From Kytococcus aerolatus (GTDB taxonomy: Bacteria; Actinomycetota; Actinomycetes; Actinomycetales; Dermatophilaceae): 64,000 nt of DNA. Made by a program: the position numbers and the translations under genes. The DNA is taken from NCBI RefSeq assembly GCF_900187395.1, contig NZ_FYEZ01000002.1, forward strand, positions 434,001 through 498,000. The letters run 5' to 3'. Below the pieces are notes generated by a model that worked only from the letters and a program-made list of their open reading frames with translations, made no database searches and was not told where the DNA came from. Below, in pieces: positions 53,135 through 60,808 of the stretch. Position 1 is the stretch's first letter, and every line of letters begins with the position of its first letter.

Positions 53135-56109
53135 GCAGCGACCAGTCCCGTCTGAGCGGGGTCTCCTGGGCCGTCCGGGAGGGCTTCGCCGACGGTCGTC
53201 GCGCGGTCTCCTTCCTGGACTCCCTGGCCGAGCTCCTCGGCACCCCGGTGGACCAGGAGCGGCTCCGGCTGGCCCGGGTGCTGGGGCGCAGCGCCGACCC
53301 GGATCGCGCCGTGCTCGCCGCGGTGCGGCTGGCGGAGTCCGAGCCGGAGGCGCTCCGGGGCCTGCTGGGGGCCGCAGCCTCGGGGAGTCCGGGGCAGGCC
53401 CGTGGGGCGGACGGCCTCCCCGGCGCCGGGGAGCGCCTGGTGGCGGTGCTGGGGGCCAGCCGGGCGATGGGGGACCACCTGGCCCGGCACACCGAGCAGC
53501 TGGAGACCCTCGAACGGGGCACGCTGCCGACGGCCGAGGAGTGCCTCCAGGTCGTCGTGGAAGCCGTGGAGGAGGCGCTGGGGGCCGGGGAGTCCCCGGA
53601 CGACGCCCTGCGCGTCGCCTACCGCCGGGGCCTGCTGCGCATCGCGGCGGTGGACCTCACGGCCCCGGAGCCCGCCGAGCTCCTCCCGGAGGTGGCCGCT
53701 GCCCTGTCGGACCTGGCTGCTGCGGCCCTGGAGGCGGCGGTGACGATCGCGGCCCACGAGGTGGAGGGCGCGGAGGGTGTGCGTCTGGCCGTCATCGGGA
53801 TGGGCAAGGCCGGTGGGCGCGAGCTCAACTACGTGAGCGATGTCGACGTCATCTTCGTCGCCGAGCCGGTGCGGGGCGTCCCCGAGGCCGAGGCGCTCGA
53901 GATCGGTGCGCGAATGGCCACCCGCGTCATGTCCGCCTGCGGCTCCTCCACGGCGGAGGGCACCCTGTGGCCGGTGGACGCGGCCCTGCGCCCCGAGGGC
54001 AAGGCCGGCCCCCTGGTGCGGACCCTGGGCTCGTTCCGCTCCTACTACGAGCGGTGGGCGTCCCCCTGGGAGTTCCAGGCCCTCCTCAAGGCCCGCCCGG
54101 TCGCCGGGGACTGCTCCCTCGGCGAGCAGTTCGTGGAGATCGTCACCCCGATGGTCTGGGAGGTGGCCGCCCGCGACGGCTTCGTGGAGGGCGTGCAGGC
54201 GATGCGGCGCCGGGTGGAGGAGCACATCCCCCCGGCGGAGCGGGGACGCCAGCTCAAGCTGGGTCCCGGTGGCCTGCGGGACATCGAGTTCTCGGTCCAG
54301 CTCCTCCAGCTCGTGCACGGGCGGGTCGACGAGTCCCTCCGGCACGCGGCCACGCTGCCGGGCCTGGAGGCGCTCGCCGCCGGTGGCTACGTGGCGCGGA
54401 CCGACGCGGCGGTGCTCGGGGAGGCCTATCGGCTCCTGCGCTGCCTGGAGCACCGCATCCAGCTGGACCGGTTGCGCCGCAACCACCTCCTGCCCGAGGA
54501 GGACGAGGACCTGCGTCGCCTGGGCCGCTCGATGGGGTGGCCGGGGGACGCGGCACAGGCGGTCCGGCAGCGTTGGGCGGAGGTCGGGAAGGAGGTGCGG
54601 CGCCTCCACGAGCGGTTGTTCTACCGGCCCCTGCTGGTGGCGCTCTCCGACCTCTCTCCCGGGGAGGCTCGCATGCGGCCGGCCGCCGTGGAGGAACGCC
54701 TGGCCGCCCTGGGCTTCAAGGACCCGGCGGGGGCCGTGCGGCACCTGGAGGCCCTCACCCGGGGGGTGACGCGCACCGCGGCCATCCAGCGACAGCTGCT
54801 CCCGGGCATGCTCGGCTGGCTGGCCGGGTGGCCGGCGCCCGACGCGGGCCTCCTCGCCTTCCGCCGGATCAGCGAGTCCCTCGGGGGGACGCACTGGTAC
54901 ATGGCCATGCTCCGCGACGAGGGCCACGCCGCGGAGCGCTTCGCGCACGTGCTGTCCGGCAGCCGCTATCTCACCGAGCTGCTGGAGAGCGGTCCGGAGG
55001 CGGTGCGCCTGCTGGGGGAGGACCCCCGCTCCCGCCCGGCGGAGCGCGAGGTGCTGGTCCGCCGGATGCGGGCCGCCGTCCAGCGGGGTGCAGACCTGCC
55101 GGCCGGGGCCCGCTCGGCACGGGTGCTGCGGCGCACCGAGATCCTGCGGGTGGGGATCGGGCGGCTCACCGGAAACCTGGACCTGGTGGCCTCCGCCGCA
55201 GGGCTGACCCGTACCGCCGAGGCGCTCCTGGAGGCCACGCTGGCCCGGGCGCTGGGCGGGGAGAGCACCGGGGTCTGCCTCATCGGCATGGGGCGCCTGG
55301 GCGGTGCGGAGCTCGGCTTCGCCTCGGATGCCGACCTCTTCGTCGTGCACGACGACGCCCCGGGCCGTGCCGAGGCGGCCGCGGCAGCCCTCAAGGCACT
55401 GCGTCAGGCGCTCGTCGGGGGCGCGGAGCCCGGGCTCGAGGTCGACGTGGACCTGCGGCCGGAGGGGCGGAACGGGCCGACGGTCCGCGGCATCGGCTCC
55501 CTCGAGGCCTACTACGAGCGGTGGAGCTCCCCGTGGGAGGCGCAGGCGCTCGTGCGGGCGCGTCCGGTGGCCGGTGACCCTGCGCTCGGCGCCCGGGTCA
55601 TGGCGCTGGTGGACCCGCTCCGGTGGCCCGAGGGTGGCCTCACCCCGGCAGCGCTGCGGGAGATGCGGATGCTCAAGGCCCGGATGGAGACCGAGCGCAT
55701 CCCCCGGGGTGCCGATCCGCGGCTCCACCTCAAGCTCGGGCGGGGTGGGCTGTCGGACGTGGAGTGGACCGTCCAGCTGTGGCAGATGCAGCACGCCCAC
55801 CGGTGCCCGGACCTGCGGACGACCAGCACGCTGGGGGCGCTCGCGGTGCTGGAGGACGAGGGCCTCGTGGCAGCCGGGGAGGTGGAGAGCCTGCGTGCGG
55901 CCTGGCTGCTGGCCAGCGAGCTCCGGGACGCCGCGATGCTGTGGCGCGGGCGCCCGGTGGACGCCGTCCCGGCCGACCCCCTGGACCGCGAGGGGGTGGC
56001 CCGTGCGCTGGGACGCCCGGAGGGTTCCGGGCACGCCCTGGTGGAGGAGTACCTGCGGACCTCTCGCCTGGCCCGGCTCGTGGTGGAACGTCTCTTCTAC
56101 GGTGAGTGA
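53131..56109 (+). CDS. glnE: Glutamine synthetase adenylyltransferase GlnE
   Basis: The 992-residue protein has two nucleotidyltransferase domains, each with the paired aspartates: GMGKAGGRELNYVSDVDVIF in the N-terminal deadenylylase half and GMGRLGGAELGFASDADLFV in the C-terminal adenylylase half, plus two helical bundles. It adds and removes AMP on GlnA1. GTGA overlap couples it to glnA2. The order glnA2-glnE is the same as in mycobacteria, though glnA1 is not in this window. Confidence 0.97.
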   Translation: MSSDQSRLSGVSWAVREGFADGRRAVSFLDSLAELLGTPVDQERLRLARVLGRSADPDRAVLAAVRLAESEPEALRGLLGAAASGSPGQARGADGLPGAGERLVAVLGASRAMGDHLARHTEQLETLERGTLPTAEECLQVVVEAVEEALGAGESPDDALRVAYRRGLLRIAAVDLTAPEPAELLPEVAAALSDLAAAALEAAVTIAAHEVEGAEGVRLAVIGMGKAGGRELNYVSDVDVIFVAEPVRGVPEAEALEIGARMATRVMSACGSSTAEGTLWPVDAALRPEGKAGPLVRTLGSFRSYYERWASPWEFQALLKARPVAGDCSLGEQFVEIVTPMVWEVAARDGFVEGVQAMRRRVEEHIPPAERGRQLKLGPGGLRDIEFSVQLLQLVHGRVDESLRHAATLPGLEALAAGGYVARTDAAVLGEAYRLLRCLEHRIQLDRLRRNHLLPEEDEDLRRLGRSMGWPGDAAQAVRQRWAEVGKEVRRLHERLFYRPLLVALSDLSPGEARMRPAAVEERLAALGFKDPAGAVRHLEALTRGVTRTAAIQRQLLPGMLGWLAGWPAPDAGLLAFRRISESLGGTHWYMAMLRDEGHAAERFAHVLSGSRYLTELLESGPEAVRLLGEDPRSRPAEREVLVRRMRAAVQRGADLPAGARSARVLRRTEILRVGIGRLTGNLDLVASAAGLTRTAEALLEATLARALGGESTGVCLIGMGRLGGAELGFASDADLFVVHDDAPGRAEAAAAALKALRQALVGGAEPGLEVDVDLRPEGRNGPTVRGIGSLEAYYERWSSPWEAQALVRARPVAGDPALGARVMALVDPLRWPEGGLTPAALREMRMLKARMETERIPRGADPRLHLKLGRGGLSDVEWTVQLWQMQHAHRCPDLRTTSTLGALAVLEDEGLVAAGEVESLRAAWLLASELRDAAMLWRGRPVDAVPADPLDREGVARALGRPEGSGHALVEEYLRTSRLARLVVERLFYGE

Positions 56110-56129
56110 GCCGGGGCGTGGGTGAGCTC

Positions 56130-56151
56130 CCCGGCCGGTGCGCCGGCCGGG
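56130..56151. terminator. 9-bp GC hairpin after glnE
   Basis: CCCGGCCGG (56130-56138) and CCGGCCGGG (56143-56151) pair around TGCG. It is flanked by GGTGAGCTCCC on both sides, a small direct repeat. Confidence 0.55.
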
Positions 56152-56169
56152 CCGGTGAGCTCCCGCTCG

Positions 56170-56175
56170 TAGGAT
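56170..56175 (+). promoter_or_regulatory. -10 hexamer TAGGAT of the orphan/HisA-SseB operon
   Basis: TAGGAT lies 7 nt before the ATG at 56183, implying a leaderless message that starts a new operon after the glnE hairpin. Confidence 0.55.
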
Positions 56176-56182
56176 GGCCCGC

Positions 56183-56809
56183 ATGGTTGACCCTGACGCC
56201 TCGCGCCCTGCCCACGGGGTCCTGTGGTTCTCCGGCGACCCGGAGGGCGTGGCGGCCTGGCTGGTCGGGGGCGTGGTGAGCGCCGAGGTGGTCGCTCTGG
56301 ACGGGTGGACGCTGGTGCGTCCCCTGGAGCTGCCGGCCGGGCTGGGGCCGTACGGGGACGCGGTCGGCCTGATCCTCTCCCGGGTGGTCCCGGACGAGCA
56401 CCGACCGGTCGTCGCCCTGACCGAGCGGGAGGGGGTGGTGGTCGTGGCCGCGGCCGACCAGCCGGGGGACGAGGTCCACTGGGTGGCCGTCCAGCCGGGG
56501 GTCGGCCCTCGCTCCCTCGGGGAGCTGCCCACCTGCGGGCCGCGGTACATGACCGCGGCTGCCGGCGTGCCCGAGCAGGCGGACGAGCTGGCTGCCCTCA
56601 TCGCCAGGCGCCGGGCCGTCGGGTCGGGTGCCGGGGAGCTGGGCATGCGTCTGGCAATGGTGCTGGGCCTGCCCGAGCCGGCGGTCGCCCGCCGCCAGGT
56701 GGAGTTCTCCCACGGGCTGGTGGTGGAGCCGGACCCCCGGGAGGTGCAGCGCTTCAAGCAGGTGCTCAGCGACCGGCTTGTCGAGCGCGACGAGGAGGCC
56801 GGCCGATGA
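56183..56809 (+). CDS. Unknown protein, 208 residues
   Basis: I do not recognise the family. The N-terminal half is beta-rich (VLWFSGDPEGVAAWLVGG, RPVVALTEREGVVVVAAADQ), the C-terminal third helical (ADELAALIARRRAVGSGAGE). There is no signal peptide or membrane segment and no clear catalytic motif; GELPTCGPRYM holds the only cysteine. The start is set by TAGGAT 7 nt upstream. It overlaps the HisA-SseB gene by four bases (ATGA) after a GGAGG, so the two proteins are probably made together. In related genomes this place usually holds hisH or another his gene. Confidence 0.75.
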   Translation: MVDPDASRPAHGVLWFSGDPEGVAAWLVGGVVSAEVVALDGWTLVRPLELPAGLGPYGDAVGLILSRVVPDEHRPVVALTEREGVVVVAAADQPGDEVHWVAVQPGVGPRSLGELPTCGPRYMTAAAGVPEQADELAALIARRRAVGSGAGELGMRLAMVLGLPEPAVARRQVEFSHGLVVEPDPREVQRFKQVLSDRLVERDEEAGR

Positions 56810-58203
56810 GGGCCCGTGTCCCGCTGCGCCTGTGGGCGGCCGTCGACCTCACGGCCGGTAGGACCGCACAGGCGGACCCCGGGTCCCCGCTGGCCGAGCC
56901 CCGGGCCGCGGTGGAGCACTGGGTGGCGCAGGGGGCGCGCCAGATCCACCTCGTGGACCTGGACCGTGCGCACGGCACGGGCCAGAACGACGCCCTGGTG
57001 CGGGAGATCGTCGCGAGGGCAGGGGTTCCCGTGGAGCTCTCCGGGGGTGTCCTGGCCCCCGCCGACGTCGAGCGGGCCCTCTCCTGGGGGGCCACGGCCG
57101 TCACCGTCTCCTCCGGGGTCTGGGCGGACGCCCCCGCCGCGCTGGAGTGGTTGCGGGAGTGGGACGACCGGGTGCAGATCGGCATCGACCTGCTGGGGGA
57201 GCGCGTCGTGGCACGCGGGCGCCGGGGTGACCTCGGGCACCGCGACGAGCTCCTGGGCCGGATCGCCGGGCTGGGGGCGCGGCGCTGGGTCGTGGCCTCG
57301 GCTGCGGCCGACGGTCGACGCACCGGCCCGGACCTGAGCGCTCTGCGGCACGCTGCCGAGCGCCTGGAGGGGGTGATCGTCGCCTCCGGTGGGGTCGGGA
57401 GCACCGGCGACCTCGTCCAGCTCTCGAGCCTGCGCGGCCCGCACGGTCCCGCTGTCGCCGAGGCGATCCTCGGGGCCTCCCTCTATGCGGGGGCCGTGGA
57501 GCTGGGGCGCAGCCAGGACCTGCTGGCGGAGATCGCCGGCCCGACCGCCGGGGCGATTGCGGACTCGGCCGGCGTGCCCTGGGCCGGGCGGGAGGTGCGA
57601 GCCGGGGAGTTCGACGACGACACTGGTGAGGTGGACCCGCGGCTGGCCGACCCGGGGCAGGACGATGCCGCGCTGGTCGAGGCGCTGGGTCCGGCCCGGG
57701 TGTTCGTCGCCCTGCTGGCGGAGGAGGGGGCCGACGCGGCCGACATGGCGGTTGCGCACGTGACGACGCCCGAGGGGTGGACGGCCCTCCCGGTCTTCAC
57801 CTCGGCCGACGCCGTCCCCCGGTGGCGGTCCGAGGCCCGCCCGGTCCCGGTGCGCGGTGCGCAGGCGGCGCAGGCTGCCGTCGAGGACGGCGTCGAGGCG
57901 CTGGTCCTGGACCCCGGGTCCACCCCCCGCGTGGTGCGTCCGTCCATGGTCAGCGCGGCGGCCCGGGGGATGGTCTGGTGTCGCCCCAGCGAGGACCCGG
58001 TGGTGGTGGACGCCCTGCGCCGCCTCAAGGAGCACCCGCGGGTGGAGGGGGTGCTCCTGCGGACCGACGAGCAGGGAGCGCTCGTCGTCGGGATCCGTGG
58101 CCCGGTGGGGGAGACGGAGGCCGCCGGTCTGGTGGCGGAGGCCGTGGGCGACCCGGAGGTCCGGTCCCGCCTGGATGCGGTGATGGTGACCCCCGTCCGG
58201 TGA
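56806..58203 (+). CDS. HisA/PriA-like barrel fused to SseB-like domain
   Basis: The 465-residue protein has residues 1-250 like HisA/PriA (RLWAAVDLTAG with D14, IHLVDLDRAHG, VELSGG, VQIGIDLLGERVVARG with D128, VIVASGGVGS, ILGASLYAG), then residues 280-465 like SseB (ARVFVALLAEEG, TALPVFTSADAVPRW, ALVLDPGS). Several PriA residues differ: the Arg after the first loop is Q22, SGGIRD has become SGGVLA, and the TD of the VVTDxxKDG loop is A164-S165. The barrel may therefore be inactive or changed in substrate. The preceding gene overlaps by four bases and infC follows. Confidence 0.8.
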   Translation: MRARVPLRLWAAVDLTAGRTAQADPGSPLAEPRAAVEHWVAQGARQIHLVDLDRAHGTGQNDALVREIVARAGVPVELSGGVLAPADVERALSWGATAVTVSSGVWADAPAALEWLREWDDRVQIGIDLLGERVVARGRRGDLGHRDELLGRIAGLGARRWVVASAAADGRRTGPDLSALRHAAERLEGVIVASGGVGSTGDLVQLSSLRGPHGPAVAEAILGASLYAGAVELGRSQDLLAEIAGPTAGAIADSAGVPWAGREVRAGEFDDDTGEVDPRLADPGQDDAALVEALGPARVFVALLAEEGADAADMAVAHVTTPEGWTALPVFTSADAVPRWRSEARPVPVRGAQAAQAAVEDGVEALVLDPGSTPRVVRPSMVSAAARGMVWCRPSEDPVVVDALRRLKEHPRVEGVLLRTDEQGALVVGIRGPVGETEAAGLVAEAVGDPEVRSRLDAVMVTPVR

Positions 58204-58230
58204 CGCTGGTGCCGGGACGGGATCCTCTGC

Positions 58231-58453
58231 TATCCTGATTTGCTGAAGCGAGACCTTGTCTCCACCTACGGACCGCCTGAGGTGCGTGGGTCACGCACCC
58301 GCCGGGTCGTGTCGCGTCTCCCCACGTGCCGTGGGGATCGTCCACGGTGTGCAGGTGGTGGGCGCCCGCAGCATCGGCGTCGGTCCAGGGTCTCTCGGTT
58401 CGAGAGGCCCTTTTGGTTTCTCGGGCCACCTCTCATCGACGAAGGAGAAGCAC
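58231..58453 (+). promoter_or_regulatory. infC promoter and structured leader
   Basis: TGC-TATCCT (extended -10, TATCCT at 58231-58236) starts a leader of about 210 bases. It can fold several hairpins: GAGAC/GTCTC (58250-58262), GGTGCGTG/CACGCACC (58281-58299), TCCCCACG/CGTGGGGA (58319-58337) and a terminator at 58388-58419. This layout, with a terminator before infC, points to attenuation, perhaps by translation factors or ribosomal protein L20, as in other bacteria. The ligand is not known here. Confidence 0.6.
58388..58419 (+). terminator. Intrinsic terminator inside the infC leader
   Basis: GGGTCTCTCG (58388-58397) and CGAGAGGCCC (58401-58410) pair over 10 bases around GTT and are followed by TTTTGGTTT. 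It is the only hairpin in the window with a real T-tract, and it lies before the gene, as expected for an attenuator. Confidence 0.75.
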
Positions 58454-59113
58454 ATCAGCGAGCCTCGCATCAATGACCGCATCCGGGTTCCGGAGGTGCG
58501 GTTGGTCGGCCCCAACGGTGAGCAGGTCGGCATCGTCCGTGTGAAGGACGCACTGCGTCTGGCAGCGGAGGCCGATCTCGATCTGGTGGAGGTCGCACCG
58601 ATGGCCAAGCCCCCGGTCGCCAAGCTCATGGACTTCGGCAAGTTCAAGTACGAGAACGCCATGAAGGACCGTGAGTCGCGGAAGAAGCAGGTCAACACGG
58701 TCATCAAGGAGATCAAGCTCCGGCCGAAGATCGACCAGCACGACTACGAGACCAAGAAGGGTCACGTGGAGCGCTTCCTCACGGCGGGCGACAAGGTGAA
58801 GGTCACGATCATGTTCCGTGGTCGTGAGCAGTCCAAGCCCGAGCTGGGGTTCCGCCTCCTGCAGCGGCTGGCCGAGGACGTCCAGGAGCTGGGCGTGGTC
58901 GAGGCCCGCCCGAAGCAGGACGGCCGCAACATGACCATGGTCCTCGGCTCCACGCGGAGCAAGGCGCAGGCGCAGGCCGAGCGCCGCAAGAACCGTGAGG
59001 ACAAGAAGCGGGAGCGTCGCGACGAGGAGACTCCCGCCGCGGGCGGCGAGGCCCCTCAGGAGGCTGCCCCGACTCCCGCGGAGACGACCGAGTCGTCGAC
59101 CACCGAGGACTGA
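58454..59113 (+). CDS. infC: Translation initiation factor IF-3, with ATC start codon
   Basis: The 219-residue protein runs [39 protein letters not shown] and [18 protein letters not shown], the two IF-3 domains. No ATG, GTG or TTG fits: the family begins exactly at ATC-AGC-GAG, with GGAG 6-7 bases upstream, so ATC is the start, as is usual for infC. IF-3 rejects non-standard starts, so it should limit its own synthesis. The acidic, Ala/Thr-rich C-terminal tail of about 35 residues is beyond the normal family length. Confidence 0.96.
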   Translation: MSEPRINDRIRVPEVRLVGPNGEQVGIVRVKDALRLAAEADLDLVEVAPMAKPPVAKLMDFGKFKYENAMKDRESRKKQVNTVIKEIKLRPKIDQHDYETKKGHVERFLTAGDKVKVTIMFRGREQSKPELGFRLLQRLAEDVQELGVVEARPKQDGRNMTMVLGSTRSKAQAQAERRKNREDKKRERRDEETPAAGGEAPQEAAPTPAETTESSTTED

Positions 59114-59128
59114 GGACCCGCTCCTCCC

Positions 59129-59156
59129 GGACGCGGACCACAGCGGGTCCGCGTCC
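59129..59156. terminator. 11-bp hairpin between infC and rpmI
   Basis: GGACGCGGACC (59129-59139) and GGTCCGCGTCC (59146-59156) pair around six bases. It lies in the gap between two genes of one operon, so it is more likely a partial terminator or an RNA-processing or stability site than a full stop. Confidence 0.5.
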
Positions 59157-59193
59157 TCATGAACCTGTCAGCACGACACGAAGGGATCGGCAC

Positions 59194-59388
59194 ATGCCGA
59201 AGAACAAGACCCACTCGGGCACCAAGAAGCGCTTCCGCGTGACCGGCAGCGGCAAGATCATGCGCCAGCGTGCTCGCCACGTCCACAAGTTCCAGGAGCG
59301 CTCGTCCGCGGACGCCCGCCGTCTGGCCAACGACGTCGTGGTCGCCAAGGCCGACGAGAAGAAGATCAAGAAGCTGCTCGGTCTCTGA
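59194..59388 (+). CDS. rpmI: Ribosomal protein bL35
   Basis: The 64-residue basic protein reads MPKNKTHSGTKKRFRVTGSG and KIMRQRARHVHKFQERSS, the L35 signature. It is part of the infC-rpmI-rplT operon. Confidence 0.98.
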   Translation: MPKNKTHSGTKKRFRVTGSGKIMRQRARHVHKFQERSSADARRLANDVVVAKADEKKIKKLLGL

Positions 59389-59439
59389 CCAGCGTCTGAT
59401 CCCCTGAACTTTCCCCCCATCTGAGCAAGGAGTTTCCAC

Positions 59440-59934
59440 GTGGCACGTGTGAAGCGGGCAGTCAACGCCCACAAGAAGCGCCGGGTCGTCCTCGAGCGCG
59501 CCTCCGGCTACCGCGGTCAGCGTTCGCGCCTGTACCGCAAGGCCAAGGAGCAGGTCACCCACTCGCTGGTCTACTCGTTCGAGCACCGCAAGGACAAGAA
59601 GGGCGACTTCCGTCGCCTCTGGATCCAGCGCATCAACGCGGCGGCCCGTGCGAACGGCATGACCTACAACCGGTTCATCCAGGGTCTGAAGATCGCCGAG
59701 GTCGAGGTCGACCGTCGCATGCTGGCCGAGATGGCCGTCCACGACCCGGCGGCCTTCGCCGCCCTGGTCGAGATCTCCCGTGCGAACGTCCCCGCCGTCA
59801 AGGGCGACGAGACGGCCACCGCCGGTGCCGCGCCGCAGGGCCAGAAGGCCGCCGAGGCTGCCGCCCAGTCGGGTGACGCCGCCTCCGTCGAGGCCGTCCA
59901 GCAGGCCGAGAACGTCGCCGCGCGCAACGACTGA
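59440..59934 (+). CDS. rplT: Ribosomal protein bL20 with C-terminal extension
   Basis: The 164-residue protein has the L20 core [20 protein letters not shown], then [18 protein letters not shown] and [20 protein letters not shown], up to about residue 125. The last 40 or so residues form an Ala/Gln/Glu-rich tail that most L20 proteins lack. AAGGAG precedes the GTG start. In other bacteria L20 represses this operon. Confidence 0.97.
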   Translation: MARVKRAVNAHKKRRVVLERASGYRGQRSRLYRKAKEQVTHSLVYSFEHRKDKKGDFRRLWIQRINAAARANGMTYNRFIQGLKIAEVEVDRRMLAEMAVHDPAAFAALVEISRANVPAVKGDETATAGAAPQGQKAAEAAAQSGDAASVEAVQQAENVAARND

Positions 59935-59963
59935 TCCTCTCCTCCCAGAGCGCCGACCCGCCC

Positions 59964-60785
59964 ATGCAGCCCACACCCTCCCCGCTGACTCCCACGTCGT
60001 CGCGGGTCAGGGCGGCTGCGGGGCTGGGTCGGCGTTCTGCGCGTCGACGCTCGGGGCACTACCTCGTGGAGGGGCCGCAGTGCGTCCGTGAGCTGCTCGT
60101 CTGGGAGCCGGAGCGGGCGCAGGACGTCTTCCTCACCGCGGAGTTCCTGGCGGGGGCACCGGAGTTCGGGGACCTGCTCGCCGGCACGCCCGTGCACGCC
60201 CACCTGGTGGCTGACGAGGTCGTGCGGACCGTGGCCGACGCGCAGACCCCGGCCGGCATCGTCGCCGTGGCCCGCTGGCAGCCGCCCCCCTTGGTCGAGG
60301 CGCTGGGCAGGGTGGGGGAGAAGGGTTTCGGCGTCGTCCTCTCCGAGGTCCGCGACCCGGGGAACCTCGGGACCGTCATCCGCGCCGCGGACGCTGCGGG
60401 GGCGGCGTGCGTCGTGGTCACCGACTCCTCGGTGGACGTGACGAACCCGAAGGTGGTCCGTTCCACGGCCGGCTCCCTGCACCACCTGCCGGTGGCCACG
60501 GGGGTGCCCTTCGCCGAGCTCCTGGCGGCCGCCCGCGCCGCGGAGCACCCGCAGCGCCTTCTGGCCGCCGACGGGTACGCGGACACGCTCCTGCCGGCAG
60601 CAGAGCTCGCGGGACCGCACCTGTGGGTGATGGGCAACGAGGCCCGGGGGCTGGATCCCGTCGAGCGGGACGCCTGTGACCTGCGGGTGGCGGTGCCCCT
60701 CTACGGGCGGGCGGAGTCGCTCAACCTGGGGACGGCCGCGGCCGTGTGCCTGTACGCCTCGGCGATGGACCCGGGCAGGCGCTGA
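59964..60785 (+). CDS. SpoU-family RNA 2'-O-methyltransferase
   Basis: The 273-residue protein has the SpoU substrate-binding N-terminus (HYLVEGPQCVRELL) and the knot motifs LSEVRDPGNLGTVIRAADA, LWVMGNEARGLDP and VPLYGRAESLNLGTAAAVCL. It methylates rRNA or tRNA ribose; the exact site cannot be told. It often lies between rplT and pheS in actinobacteria. Confidence 0.94.
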   Translation: MQPTPSPLTPTSSRVRAAAGLGRRSARRRSGHYLVEGPQCVRELLVWEPERAQDVFLTAEFLAGAPEFGDLLAGTPVHAHLVADEVVRTVADAQTPAGIVAVARWQPPPLVEALGRVGEKGFGVVLSEVRDPGNLGTVIRAADAAGAACVVVTDSSVDVTNPKVVRSTAGSLHHLPVATGVPFAELLAAARAAEHPQRLLAADGYADTLLPAAELAGPHLWVMGNEARGLDPVERDACDLRVAVPLYGRAESLNLGTAAAVCLYASAMDPGRR

Positions 60786-60795
60786 GCCGGCTGCG

Positions 60796-60801
60796 TAGGA
60801 T
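60796..60801 (+). promoter_or_regulatory. -10 hexamer TAGGAT of pheS
   Basis: TAGGAT lies 7 nt before the ATG at 60809, and is identical in sequence and spacing to the element before the orphan gene at 56183. The pheST pair can thus be transcribed apart from rplT. Confidence 0.55.
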
Positions 60802-60808
60802 GCGGCTC

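Noticed and set aside
53116-58035. Open frame of 1639 codons on the minus strand opposite glnE and the HisA-SseB gene
   Set aside because: It is antisense to three well-supported genes, has no domain signature and is rich in Gly, Arg, His and Pro, as expected for shadow frames in GC-rich DNA.
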